Shown piece after piece: positions 33,723 to 44,838 of a DNA stretch of 45,416 nt; the stretch's first letter is position 1, and every line of letters starts with the position of its first letter. The notes below the pieces were generated by a model. That model ran no database searches and was not told the DNA's origin. It saw only the letters and a program-made list of their open reading frames with translations. A program made the translations under genes and the position numbers. Origin of the DNA: Amoebophrya sp. AT5.2 (taxonomy: Eukaryota; Sar; Dinophyceae; Syndiniales; Amoebophryaceae); assembly GCA_005223375.1 (NCBI GenBank), contig RXOD01003849.1:1-45416 (forward strand), in the 5' to 3' direction.

Positions 33723-34697
33723 ATGTCGAGTTTCCGCTTGCTGCCCGCGAAGCAGCTGCCGACCGCGCGCCTCCAGACATGCTTCTTCAGTCGCTGCGCG
33801 GCGCGCACCTTTTCCTCATCCAGTGGCAACGTGCACTTTCTCGATGCGGAGAATGCCACTGACCTCGCAGCAGACGTCGCTCGGTTACGGCCCCAGCATC
33901 TAATGCTCGAGACGTGCCCCGTTCGATGGAAAAACTTGCAGATTGACGCGGGATACCGGCCGCAGCTGGACGCCATCAACACGTTGCACGGAGGCTTGCT
34001 CTCACGGGATTTGCTCGAGCTTCGGAAAAGGTTCGTGGAACATGCTGACGAGCAAGAAGAACTGCAGGGGATAAAGCTGCATCCTTGTGATCGTGCGTAC
34101 AGAAAAACGCAGAACGAGGTTGCCCGGGCGCTGTTTTTGCGGCCCTGGATCCTCCTCAGCTACGCGCGGTACGCAAAGCACCGACTCGCGCGGGTGTCGA
34201 GAGAAGTGTCAGGTACACCTGGTGGGAACAACGCGAATGCGGAAGTTCACAATCAGCAACTGCAACCGCTGCGACTGCCTACAGCGATGGCTTCCGTCCT
34301 GGTGGCGCGCCGGGCGGAGCACTTCGCGCGGGAGATCGCTGCGTTGTCCCCAACGCAGTCGGAGACGGTTGTGGTGTGCTGCGCGACGCGCGATTTCCGC
34401 GAGGCGGTCGAGCGGGCTGTGCTGACAGGAAGGGGCGACTACGGCGGAGTGGCGGGGAGTGTAGTCGATGGCGGCCTTGGAGAGACCGCCAGCACAGCTG
34501 GAGACGCGAGGTCTTCACTGGCCGGAACCGATGCCGGCCCGATGTGGCCGTTCTTCTTTTCCTTTCTGTACCTCGTGCTGCCAGTGTCACTCATTGTAGT
34601 AACCGCTGTATCCGCAGTGAAAGGCGCGCTGCTGGTGTTGGTAGCAGGCGCGCAGAGCTTCGTCTCGCTTCTGAAAGACAAGTTGCTGAAATGGTAG
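33723..34697 (+). CDS. Mitochondrial TraB-like membrane protein (tentative)
   Basis: A single-exon ORF of 324 residues from ATG. The first 35 residues carry Arg/Ser/Leu/Ala and no acidic residue, ending near CAARTFSSSS, a good mitochondrial presequence. The folded part resembles the TraB/PrgY family: FLDAENATDLAADVARLRPQ and LMLETCPVRWKNL correspond to the family's N-terminal strand-helix with its Glu...Arg signature, and MASVLVARRAEHFAREIAAL then VVVCCATRDF to the later helix and strand. The family's GxxH motifs are not intact, so if it is a TraB relative it may lack the original activity. The C-terminus has a hydrophobic hairpin at about residues 278-310 (PFFFSFLYLVLPVSLIVV and ALLVLVAGAQSFVSLL) that should anchor it in a mitochondrial membrane. 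Coding is secure; the family assignment is moderate. Confidence 0.7.
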   Translation: MSSFRLLPAKQLPTARLQTCFFSRCAARTFSSSSGNVHFLDAENATDLAADVARLRPQHLMLETCPVRWKNLQIDAGYRPQLDAINTLHGGLLSRDLLELRKRFVEHADEQEELQGIKLHPCDRAYRKTQNEVARALFLRPWILLSYARYAKHRLARVSREVSGTPGGNNANAEVHNQQLQPLRLPTAMASVLVARRAEHFAREIAALSPTQSETVVVCCATRDFREAVERAVLTGRGDYGGVAGSVVDGGLGETASTAGDARSSLAGTDAGPMWPFFFSFLYLVLPVSLIVVTAVSAVKGALLVLVAGAQSFVSLLKDKLLKW

Positions 34698-35066
34698 TCA
34701 ATCTATCAAATGGATAGTGAGCATATTGGCTCTGGCATACAAGGTTGGGAGGTGCTGGCGGGTGGCTTGAGTTCGGACTTTAAAATGGCCGTTCACGACG
34801 ACCACCTGGCCAGTGATCAACAGGAGTCTGGTTCACATACTTGTGCTGCCAATTCGGTTTCATGTTTCGATTGACGTTTCGCGCTGCAATACGTAGACGT
34901 GGTCTGATTCTACTTGGAAGCACAAGCACTTCGACGAGCCAGAAAGCAGCGCGACACTCTTTGAGTTACGAAGCACCGAGTAGCCACTCTCGCTCGTCGC
35001 GAGAATACGAGGTATGGCCTTATTTTTGCCGCAAAAATAGGAATAGCGAAGATCGACGTTGCTAAG
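34698..35066. other. Intergenic, no gene seen
   Basis: About 370 bases holding the 3' end of the TraB-like gene's transcript and the leader of the GMP synthetase gene. The small ORFs here are not convincing. ATTTTTGCCGCAAAAATAGG near 35020-35041 contains a minor inverted repeat (TTTTTGC/GCAAAAA). Confidence 0.5.
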
Positions 35067-37087
35067 ATGACGGGTAGTTCTACTGCTGACCAAACCGAGA
35101 GGATTCGGTCGGACCGCGTGGCGGTGATCGATTTCGGCAGCCAGGTGACGCATCTGATTTGCCGTCGCATTCGCGAGCTCGGCGCGTATTCAGAGTTGAT
35201 TTCGTGCCGCAACGTGGACGCCAACTACATTCTGCACACTTTCCAGCCGCGCGCCGTGATTCTCTCCGGCGGCCCGTCGTCGGTCTACGAGCCGGACGCG
35301 CCGCACCTGCCGGCCGATCTGTGGGAGTTGCTCTACAAAAAGCGGATACCGGTGTTAGGAATCTGCTACGGTTTACAGGAGATGATGTACGCGCTGGGAG
35401 GCACCGTTTCTCCCGGTCCGCAACGGGAATTCGGTTATGCGGAACTGGACATAATTGGGGGTACTTTCTTAAAGTGGTCCTGCTCGTGCGGCTCCTCCTC
35501 CTACCTTGAAAGGATTGCAGGTTTAGTCGCGCGGCAGAAGTAGACGTGCTTATCTAAACGATCCATTACCATTTGAACTTGGAACTTTGCACCCGGAATC
35601 ACAAGTCAAAAACAGGTGAGCAGGCCTCTGTGCGAGACGGAGGAGATGCAGGGAAGCAAGGACAGGACCACTGTACCGCCACCGCGTCCACCGCAGCGTC
35701 CGCCACGACCGCCTGCTCTCCTGACGAAACCTTCTCCCCCTCCGCCAGGGTTGGCGCGGCCGGGAAAAAATCGCCTGCATTTGGGCTGTTTGCGGGGTTG
35801 GAGACGGGGAACCAGGTGTGGATGAGCCACGGCGACAAGGTCACGAAGATGGCAGAGGGCTTCGAAGTGCTCGCGTCGACGAGCAACTGCGGATTCGCCG
35901 CAATCGCGGACGCGGAGCGCAACTTCTACGGCGTGCAGTTCCATCCGGAGGTGACGCACACGAAGAACGGGAAGCAGATGATCAAAACCTTCCTGCAGTG
36001 GAGTTTCTGCCGCGAAAACGTCCTTGCGTACACCCACCTGCAGCGCGACCACGGCGTCGACGCGCAAGATGGAGGAACAGGAGTCCGGCGGCCGTTCGGG
36101 TTCGAAAAGTGGAGTATGCACAACTTCGCGGAGGTCGAGATCGCGAAGATCCAGGAGTTGGTGGGGCCCACTGACTACGTCCTCGGGGGAATCTCGGGCG
36201 GCGTCGACTCCAGCGTCGCGGGCGGGCTGATGCACCGCGCCATCGGGGATCGGTTCTGCCCCTTCCTCATCGACACCGGACTGCTGCGGAAGGACGAAGC
36301 CGCCGAAGTGAAAAAGCGGCTCACCGAGCACATTCCCGGGTTGCAACTGCGCTGCGTCGACGCGAGCGCGGAGTTCTTCGAGGCGCTCGCCGGCGTAACC
36401 GAGCCGGAGAAGAAAAGAAAAGTGATCGGGAAGCTGTTCATCGATGCGTTTGAACGGGCGATCAAGGAAAGTGGGTTGCCCATCGAGCGGACGTACCTGC
36501 TACAGGGCACCCTGTACCCCGACGTGATCGAAAGCACCAGCTTCAAGGGACCGAGCAGCGTGATCAAGAGCCACCACAACGTAGGCGGACTGCCGGAGAG
36601 GTTGAAGTTCAAGGGTCTAATTGAGCCGCTGCGGATGTTGTTCAAGGACGAGGTGCGTTCCCTCGGACGGGAGCTCGGGCTCCACGAGGACAGTATCATG
36701 CGGCACCCGTTCCCAGGCCCTGGCCTTGCGATTCGTATCGTCGGCGGCGAGGTGACCAGGGAGAGAGCGGATGTTTTGAGGGAGGCGGACGCAATTTTCA
36801 TAACCTCCCTGAAGCAAGCGGGGGTGTACAAGGAGGTTGGACAGGCCTTCGCGGTTCTTCTCCCTGAGTGCAAGAGCGTAGGGGTCATGGGCGACGCACG
36901 CACCTACGAAATGACAGTGGCCCTAAGAGCAGTGCAATCAAGCGACTTCATGACAGCGGACTGGTATCCGATAGATTGGACGCTGCTTGGGCGCATCAGC
37001 AACCGAATCATCAACGAGGTGCGAGGGGTGAACCGGGTCTGTTACGACTGCAGCTCGAAACCGCCGGCGACCATCGAATGGGAGTGA
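35067..37087 (+). CDS. guaA: GMP synthetase (glutamine-hydrolysing)
   Basis: Two exons (35067-35460 and 35616-37087) give 621 residues. The enzyme makes GMP from XMP, ATP and glutamine in the last step of guanine nucleotide synthesis in the cytosol. The class I glutamine amidotransferase domain comes first: VAVIDFGSQVTHLICRRIRE, ILSGGPSSVYE, the nucleophile Cys100 in LGICYGLQ, and the His-Glu pair in GVQFHPEVTHT. The ATP pyrophosphatase domain follows with the PP-loop GGISGGVDSSVA, then the synthetase dimerisation region (GPGLAIRIVGGEVTRERA, DFMTADWYPIDW, CYDCSSKPPATIEWE). A low-complexity Ala/Thr/Ser/Asp insert of about 50 residues sits right after the single intron, between FGYAELDIIG and QVWMSHGDKV. 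No catalytic residue is missing. The bacterial name guaA is used; animals call it GMPS. Confidence 0.95.
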
Positions 37088-37609
37088 TACCGCCGTCGAA
37101 TCATGGGAACAAGTGATACCGCAAAGAAGGATTTGCTCATTGTGCTTCCAGAAGGAAGTGTGTGCAAACTTATCCTATCGCACGGGCACAACCAGCTTTC
37201 TAACCTGTCACAAGCACAACGGCCGATTGATCGGGGGATTGGAATTGCTGTTTTTTTATCGAAAAAATGTACTGTCGCCCACTGACTCATCGGGCAAGGT
37301 ACGTCTTTGCGCAACTGTGCGTGTGAAAGGCGACCAGGGGCCAAGCCGTGGACGCTGTGCGAAATTCCATTGTTGCTGGGAAACAACCGGCAACGCCTAG
37401 CGGACGTCTACCCACAGCTAGTATCTCAATGAGAGGTACTAGTTTTGCTATCTTGAAAAAACTGTAGGATGCAGCACTTCTACTTTCCTTTGACTATGTT
37501 TGCTTAAAAAATTATACACTGGGGGACCAGCGCAGCAGCGCACATGTTTACGAGGGCAGCTCAACAAGCGTCAGAGACATAGAAAACCCAGACTTTCCTC
37601 GGCAGTATC
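37088..37609. other. Intergenic, no convincing gene
   Basis: About 520 bases. An ATG-started ORF of 60 codons (37103-37285) follows the GMP synthetase stop by 15 bases, but has no motif and is probably part of the 3' untranslated region. Confidence 0.5.
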
Positions 37610-39144
37610 ATGGCTCCTGCTCCCGTTTCGGATCCGCTTCTCGCCGACGTGGACTCGGACGAGGAAGCCGTTGTCGATACCCGCAATGCGTACCAGAAAG
37701 CCAACAACATTCCTGCCGCTGCCCCGCCCGACACCCGTCCGTGGGAGGAGCTCGAGTTTAAGGAGAAGGTGGAGAAGCTCCGCGAGTTCGCGTGGAAGGT
37801 GCAGGGTCGGCACCACAAACCGGGGTGCATCCTCCCGGACGACTTCAAGAAGATGGCGTTCCGGGAATGTCAGCGGGTGGTGTCTTACTGCCTCGACATC
37901 CGCTACATCGGGGAAGCGGATTTCGAGGAGCGCGCGCCACCCATGCGAAAGAAGCTGCAGGAGATCCTCACGGAGCTGGAAAGGCTCGAGCAGGAGGCCA
38001 AGGACCACAGAGCCACGCTGGCGTTCAGACCTGACGCCGAAACGGGGGTGTACAGCGTACAGAAAAAAGACAGCTGCGCCGTGAAGCCTGCGGCTTCGTC
38101 GAGTTCATCCGCGGGCGGAGCAAAGAAGGCCGCGGCTGCAGCGAGCGGGGGCGGCTCCGGAGTAGCAGGAGAGCAGAGCAGCCCGGGCGCGGAGATCCCA
38201 GGTACTACCATACGATACAAACAAGCTAACTTCTCACGGCATCTTCTACGCGATAAACTGATATTTCAACGAACTGGTTCATACTCAACGGCATTTAATA
38301 TCACGCCATCAACAGCCACTCTGGGAGAGTCCGACGTGAGTACTGGCATCACCGCGACGGGTGTGAAACAGATGCTAAAGGGAGATCGGTTGTTGCTTTC
38401 CGGCGTGGGGATTGGCGACAAAGATATGGCGTCGGTGCTGGAAGTCTGCAAGGGTATTGCCAGAGTGGACTTCTTTGTAACAGCGTAATCGTGCTGCAGG
38501 TGCACCATCGAAGGAGTAGATAACAAGGCAAATACATGGAATATACGGAGAAGGTCTACTACTTGATGAACAGATCTTTTGACAACGAACTCTCACGCGC
38601 TGACGATGTCCATGCCGATATTTATTGCGAACTCGGAACGACTACGACAGACTCTTCCTACCTGCGACATCTGGATTTGAGTCGTAACGAAATTTCGGAT
38701 GTGGGGATCCAGAGCCTGGTAGCGTTTCTGGCGGTGAGCAGCAATCTGCCAAACCTGACGGTCGTGAACGTGAGCCACAACCCGCGGCTGACCGAGCTGG
38801 GGCGGTGTATCGTGACCGGCTTGCGACTCGTCCGCAAGAAGGTGCAGCTGATCGAAACGGAGGCAGAGGCCGCTGCGGCCGAGGCAGCGGCGGTTGAGGC
38901 GGCAGCAGCAGACAGCGCGCCGTCCGCGGAAACTGCCGGGGCCAGCATGACTCTCACCAGAGAAGAAAAGCCCAGTGCTGGGGCAGATTCAGAGCGGCGA
39001 GAAGAAATAGTGAGCAACACAGCGACGAAGAGCGATGCTGCTGGCGGACCCGCGGAAAAAACTGAAGCTTGCGTGTCGACTTCAGGCGTTGCGGAAGCTT
39101 CTAGCGTAAAGAATGAAGACGATCCATTAGACGACTTGGATTGA
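37610..39144 (+). CDS. Leucine-rich-repeat protein with coiled-coil and acidic tail
   Basis: Three exons (37610-38201, 38316-38453, 38651-39144) give 407 residues from the ATG. An acidic N-terminus is followed by a helical, charged region (residues about 42-160: ELEFKEKVEKLREFAWKVQG, KKLQEILTELERLEQEAKD) that looks like coiled coil. After an Ala/Ser/Gly linker come two or three leucine-rich repeats of the ribonuclease-inhibitor kind. These are LLLSGVGIGDKDMASVLEVC, LRHLDLSRNEISDVGIQSL and LTVVNVSHNPRLTELG, and the second splice junction falls inside the repeat array. The C-terminal 130 residues are Ala/Glu-rich and disordered, ending DDPLDDLD. Repeats of this type usually bind proteins. I cannot name an orthologue. 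Intron 1 (114 bases) is a multiple of three with no in-frame stop. Confidence 0.78.
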
Positions 39145-39517
39145 TGTTGATGCTCGCGTGCACCGTCAAGGCGAATCTAGAAAGAAAGCCGGCTCCTGAG
39201 ACCAAAGCAATCGCTGACAGCCGCCCCTGCGGAACTTGAGCTTGGACAAGCAACTTGAATTTCGTGTGACGTTTCTTGTTCAGGATATTCTATTCTTGTA
39301 TTCGGGCGGCGGACGCCGGACGCGGACAGTTTTGTTCTGTTTCCGTCATTTATGTTTCATGATAGGTTCCGTGGTCGTTCTTGAAAGCATCCCACCCTTT
39401 TTTTTTTCTCTGTGGCAGGCGTTCCTGCGTTCGTGGCGGTATACCAGCCTTTGTTTTTTTTTCTGATTCGTCACAATCTCATGTTCATGCCTAAATTAAT
39501 ATCCTGTTTCTTGACCC
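39145..39517. other. Intergenic, no gene seen
   Basis: About 370 T-rich bases with two runs of nine or more T (near 39399 and 39454). Probably the 3' untranslated region of the LRR gene and the leader of the next gene; no coding signal. Confidence 0.5.
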
Positions 39518-42500
39518 ATGTTAGCGTACGTCGCGCTGCTACATTCGCTCGCTCAGCCGGCGCTTCTTCGTTCTACTGTAGGTGAACGAGCAACCAACCG
39601 AGTTAAAAGATACTCGCCACGAGGAAAGCTCTCGTTTTCTGAAAGAACGCGTCGAACGCTTTTTCAACTCGATCACGCCGTCTTCTTCGTTGACGCGATC
39701 GCCAAAGGCAACATGCAGGGGTACTACTTTTATCTTCCAGCGGAGAATGAACTGGAGCCGCAATGGCGGCCACACTAGAATCAATTAGCATCCTTGTTCT
39801 TGTTGCTTTGGTGTGGATACGCGAAAATTCAATCTAAAATGAATCAGTATCGTCGCGCATTAAAGAATTCAACTACAGGTCCTACCAACTTTTGGAGAAC
39901 TGCGCGACCTACGGACCACCTTCTAGTTCCGAAGGAATGCACAACTCTGAAGGGGGGGAGCTGGAGGCTTACCCATCTTCTACTTCTTCTTATTCCTACC
40001 CTCACAATTTTTACATCTCGGAGGACGCGGGGGACGCAGGAGCTGCAGAGCAGGTAAGTAACTAAGTCATAAAGAAAGAGAAAGAGTTAATAACTATCAA
40101 TGCTACAACAACCAACGGCGGCTGCCAAGTGTATGGTTTTGTATCTATGCTTCGTCTTCATCGTAGACGTGGACTTGGACACCAGGCAATCGCTTTCGAC
40201 CGCGAGCAAAACTAGGGGCAATGAGCGGGGGAAGAGAGCTGCATAGGTCATGGAGTCCCCCACCAGGTGAATTCCGTGGTGAAAAGAATTTTCGCTGCGC
40301 ATTTGCTTCTTAGAATCTCTAACACTACACCACAGCATGCTTACGCGACGGGAGCTAGTGCTGCATTCAGTGCGCCTAGCAACTACAACAGTTCGACTAG
40401 CAGCATTATTGCGCCGCCGCCGGGATTGGGTGGTGAGCAGCAGCAGCAGCAGATGCAGGTGGTGATGATGGCCGTTCCGGTCATGCCCGGAGGACAGTAC
40501 GCCATGCCCGCTGTTCCCATGATGATGCACAATGTGCTGCTGCCCTTCGGGTATCAAGGCTACAACTACCCGACCTCAGCCGTGGAGGAGCAGGGGGAGA
40601 ACGCGAAGGGCGAGTCGCACGGCGGTAAAAATGCTGCGGCCGGAGGAGAAGGTATGAATAAAAACACGAGGCAGTAGAATAATCTTTTCCAAATCTTTCC
40701 GTACGGGGCCATCAGTATTGATTCGAGATATGCTCTCAGGCCAGTCCTAAAAAGCGTTTTTTCCGGATGCATGAATTTTCAATGTCTCCGTATGGTCGTG
40801 CGACTGGTCGTGCACAGGTTTCGCGGCTAACGACGTGCAAACGCCGGACCAGACGTACAGCGTGTTTGACACTGCGACCGAGCACCAGGCCGCCTCTTCG
40901 TCGGTAGAGCAGTTTGATGCGGGCACCAGCTCTTCCGGCATGAGGGCCCAGCACCAAGCGAACCTCCTGCAGAGTCCGACTAGAAACGTTGACAAGCGGA
41001 CGGCGTCGTGGGAATCCCCGCTGAAGTACACTCCCGGATCCGGGTTGAAACAGAAACAGAACTCCGGGGAATCCTCCGGCAAGGGGAGTCCGCATCGCGG
41101 CAAGGCGGGAAACATGAAAGGAGGAAAAGGGTACGGCTCGATCACTGACTTTGCTGGTGAACGTAAACATAGTGAGTTGCCGCACCCAGCACAGCTCAGC
41201 CGCAGTCACAGTCTCGCTCAGAGACTGAAAAGACGACAGATTATGCAGCGGGGACGTTGCTAACTTGCTGTAGAAAATTGGAATGCAGTTGAAGATTTAC
41301 TTCTCTGCGACCTGGTGGCGTCGGAGCTAGATGTGTTGAGGGATGAAACTATTTCTGTATTTCGCGAGGATGAGTGTGACGAGGCACACAAAATCCGGCT
41401 GACTCTTGCACTTAAAGGTGCAACTTCATGCAGCATGAGCATCATCAACTTGCTGCGTCGAAGGGAACAAAGGGCGCCTTCCGGCAGCAGTTCACAACCG
41501 GACTCCAAGAGTACTCCTACGGATACAACGGTAAAGGTGGACATGGCAAGGGCGTGAACGTCAACCCCGTGAACAACACTGCGAACAACTACAACGGTCA
41601 CGCAGCCCAGAAGCACGGGTGCGTTGAAGATACCTTTGGACTTCCTGATGTTTTTGTCTGGGTCCGATGTCGACGTCGGGTCCTCGAGATTTCTTCCGTT
41701 AAGTTGTTCTCACCATATACGATTTTTTTACCTTGTAATCGATCGGTGCCATCGGACAGGTAGAAGGCAGTAGAGCATTCTTTGGTCATCGTTGCAAGCA
41801 GCTTCGGCTAAAACCCAACCGATCGGCGAAAAACCCGACACTACTCTCGCAGGTACAACAACTCGCAGCGGTCCGTCGTCCAGTGGCAGCAACAGCAGAC
41901 TCTCAGCCAGCGCCAGAACGCGAACTGGACTAACGCGATCATGAGCCCGCTGAAAACCGCGAAGCATGCGGAACAAAACCCCCACCAGAGCACCGGGAAC
42001 CACCGCGCCGCGGTTGCGCAGATGAAGACGGAGAACTTCCGCGCGGCCCTGGCCGGGAACAAGATGATGGTGATCTCCAAGACGAAGGAGCTGGAAGAGA
42101 AAGCTTTCGCCTTCTTGGCGATGCGAAAGCAGGAGAACCAGATCCGCGCCAACGCCCGCCGCCTGTACCCGCGTGGAGAGGAAACGGCGCGAGTAGCTAC
42201 GACGTGTCTATGTTTTTCTACCATCGTTAGGTTTTTCGACCGCGTTACGAAGTATCTCTCCTTACTCCGAATTCAACACAGGTGACGACGACCCGCGGGG
42301 AGTCGCACTGCGTCAATCCGGTGTGCCGGTCCTTGCTGCCGTACCACTGCAGCGGGATTTGGTCGGTGTTCTGCCGGAACTGCGTGAACTTGTTCGCAGG
42401 TACGCGCATAAAGCGGGGGGAAGTGACGGAGGAGCAGTTCGATTCTTTGGAATCTTGCTGCCTGCCCGTCTGGTATAGTTTTGGCCTTCCTGTTTAGAAA

Positions 42501-43382
42501 AGAAGTGCGGCGCTATATTTTTGAGGAAACAGCAGGTAGACGGTATGCAGCTTGATCGATTCTAATAAAGTGAGAGGCTTTGGCGAATGTTTGCACGCCA
42601 CAAAATTTGTTTTGCTAAGATCCGAATACTCCCTCTCCCATTCCAGGGCGAACGTCTACGACGAACTGCGGGAAAAGATCGAGGGCCTTCCGGAGGCCGT
42701 GAGCTCCAGCACAGGGAACGACGAAACGCACGCGACAGCGGAAGCGAGCGAGAGCAAGGAGGTGGGCCATGCTCACACTGCGGACAGCAAGGGCGACAAG
42801 TGTGCCGAGGACGAGACGGTCGTGTTGGAATTCAAGAAGCGCTTCCCCTTCTTGTTCAAAGTCCCGAAAAGGACGGTCGACGCGGCGCCGAGGCACTACC
42901 TAGCCGTGGTCACCGATGTGTCGGCGTTTACGTTTACCGTGCAGATGACGCAGGTACTAATTTGGAGATAGCTGGCGCTTGGTCGCTTCAATTTTTTTGC
43001 TTATCACTGACGTGAAGCCGAAGGGTGCTCTGAGAGTGAACAAGCTATGAACTCGCTCTCCGGGAGGTGTACGTAGATGAGAAGAAGTTGAGCTTGCGAC
43101 AGGAGTTTGGTTTGCATATAGGCTTAGGAAGCGGCGTCATAATTAAAAACTCTTAACTATCTCTCTCCGGCACAGTTGACGAACGAGAAGTACGAGGCAC
43201 TCTCGCGGCGTCAACTCGCGGAGGTCCCCTCTCTGCCATCGGTGGTCTGCGCGCGCTATCCCGTCTACCAGAATCTGACGGAAGGGGAACGGATATGCTG
43301 CGATCTGGTCGCCAATCCAATGGTCGACGAGCGGGTCCGCTACACGCTGAAAGTGCAGCACGCGCGCACCTTCCGGGCCTAA
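39518..43382 (+). CDS. Nine-exon protein with Q/M/N-rich middle and Cys/His cluster
   Basis: Exons 39518-39720, 39879-40053, 40336-40651, 40818-41130, 41418-41618, 41853-42192, 42282-42472, 42647-42953 and 43176-43382 join in phase to 750 residues. The N-terminus has a small globular piece (LDHAVFFVDAIAKGNMQ joined to GSYQLLENC over intron 1). The middle is low-complexity: poly-Gln with Met/Val/Pro-rich runs, Gly/Lys/Ser, then Asn/Gly/His/Tyr, of a kind common in RNA-associated proteins. A basic helical region follows. The C-terminal 230 residues look folded, with a possible zinc site (HCVNPVCRSLLPYHC and FCRNCVN), EEQFDSLESCCLPVW running into ANVYDELREKIEGLP, and a closing domain ending HARTFRA. 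The intron 41131-41417 ends in AAAG, not CAG; an alternative frame at 41278-41416 also looks coding, so this junction is the weakest. Family unknown. Confidence 0.68.
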
Positions 43383-44838
43383 GGGGACGCAGAACAACAC
43401 GAGCACCGCGCACGGCATCCGTTTCCCCAAGGGAAAAGATGGGGGGGCCACGTGTGGGGGGAAGGGGGGAAAAGCGACGGTAGCAGCCTTGTTGAAGTTT
43501 TCACTTTAGTAAAATTTACGTGTACTACTCGTTGAGCATGTGCCCGTAATTCTATTAATTCCTCTACTTGAAGATGATGCTTCGTTGTCGTTCCGCGAAC
43601 TAATGATGACCTTCGTGTCCGTAGTTGTAGCAGTCGCGTGCCAATAGTTCGCCTCCGCTCCGCCGCGCCGACGTCACTGCGGCACCGCGCTGCGCTTACT
43701 TACTCGGGCACTATTGAAATACGAAAAAACTATCTTGGGGCTATAGTTGCGCTTTTATATTACTGCTTCTGAGAGCAACAAACTCAAAGCTACTTTTGAA
43801 AATTGTCTTGAGTTTGTAATAGACTGGCCCTCGTCCATCTCCTCGTCACTCCGGGTGCGGCTGCAGGGGTTTCCGAATTGGAAAACCGCCGGCACTTATC
43901 AGGGTCCTTGCTCGGCTAAGGCTAACGTGATGTCCTTAGATCAGCAAGCAGTACCAACGTACTTGCCCGGCTTTCGAAGAATGATCGATGTACCCGAACA
44001 GATTGTGAAACAATACAAAGCTTCCGCTGTCTGAGCGACCTCCTGAAATCCAAACAATACAATATTTGCGATTTCCAAAACATCCGAACTACTTTTGCCC
44101 GTCTTCTACTTCTGCATTCCTGTTGTGCTGGTAGAATAGCGTACTCCTACTCTGCAACAGAAGCACGAGGCAATTCTCGCCGTATAAACGTCGCTATGAC
44201 GAAGGTGATGAGTCCTCTTTCATCACGTGTCCCGTTCGGAGACCTAAAAATTTATACGCATCACACTTGCACAGTTGCCTGAATATCGTGCACTTTCTTA
44301 CAGAGGAACGCCATTCCGATGGCGCAGACTAGAGGCAGAGATCCGCAATATTCTCGAGTGCCGCGCTGCAATTGTGTTGCAGCATGTTCCCCTCTCGATC
44401 GATCGCAATCCTAGGAATTTGAATCTCAGTTTCACATCGCTCACTCTACTTGGCAGTGGCAGTTCGCGCGTGAGAAAGATGCGCCCAAGCCCGCAGCGGA
44501 TCGCAATGCCACCGAATAGAATCGCGATAGGGGCCCTCGCCCGCTCGATCTCTCTAGTTCTCTCTGTCTCTTTCTGTGTCTCTCTCTCCCCCTGGATCTG
44601 GCGCGAAGCTATGACTACCGAGCTTGTGATGAATTCGATCTAAGACCGCAGGACCATCCTCAAGCCCGTGCATTTGTATGAAAGCGAAAACCTAAACCAG
44701 TACACGCACACCAATGGGCATGGACCTCGAAGTTTTTTCTTTGTACGAGAAGAGGGCGGCTACGTCTAGCCAAGGCATGGTAGAGGTAGTGCGCCGTAGT
44801 AGCAGTTCTCCTTCTGTGATGTAGGATCACGCGGCGCG
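43383..44838. other. Intergenic stretch with simple sequence
   Basis: About 1.45 kb. Apart from the orphan ORF at 43747-44034 I see no gene. A CT-rich simple tract lies at about 44548-44589. An ORF at 44275-44643 depends on that tract for its C-terminal part and is not convincing. Confidence 0.5.
43747..44034 (+). pseudogene. Orphan protein-like ORF without ATG start
   Basis: A 95-codon open frame right after a TAG, ending in TGA. Its composition is protein-like (ATFENCLEFVIDWPSS, RVRLQGFPNWKTAGTYQGP, TYLPGFRRMIDVPEQIVKQ), but it has no ATG near its start. The preceding ...CTATAG could serve as an acceptor. A possible first exon would be the short ATG frame at 43603-43620, followed by GTAGTT, in matching phase; this is speculative. 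A gene fragment or mobile-element remnant is equally possible. No family is recognised. Confidence 0.3.

Noticed and set aside
33671..33860. Protein-like frame overlapping the start of the TraB-like gene (NVEFPLAAREAADRAPP)
   Set aside because: It stops early, whereas the overlapping frame has an ATG, a presequence and a long continuation.
37500..38084. Arg/Ser-rich ORF overlapping the LRR gene start
   Set aside because: Shadow frame; the ATG frame at 37610 has proper composition and phase-compatible exons.
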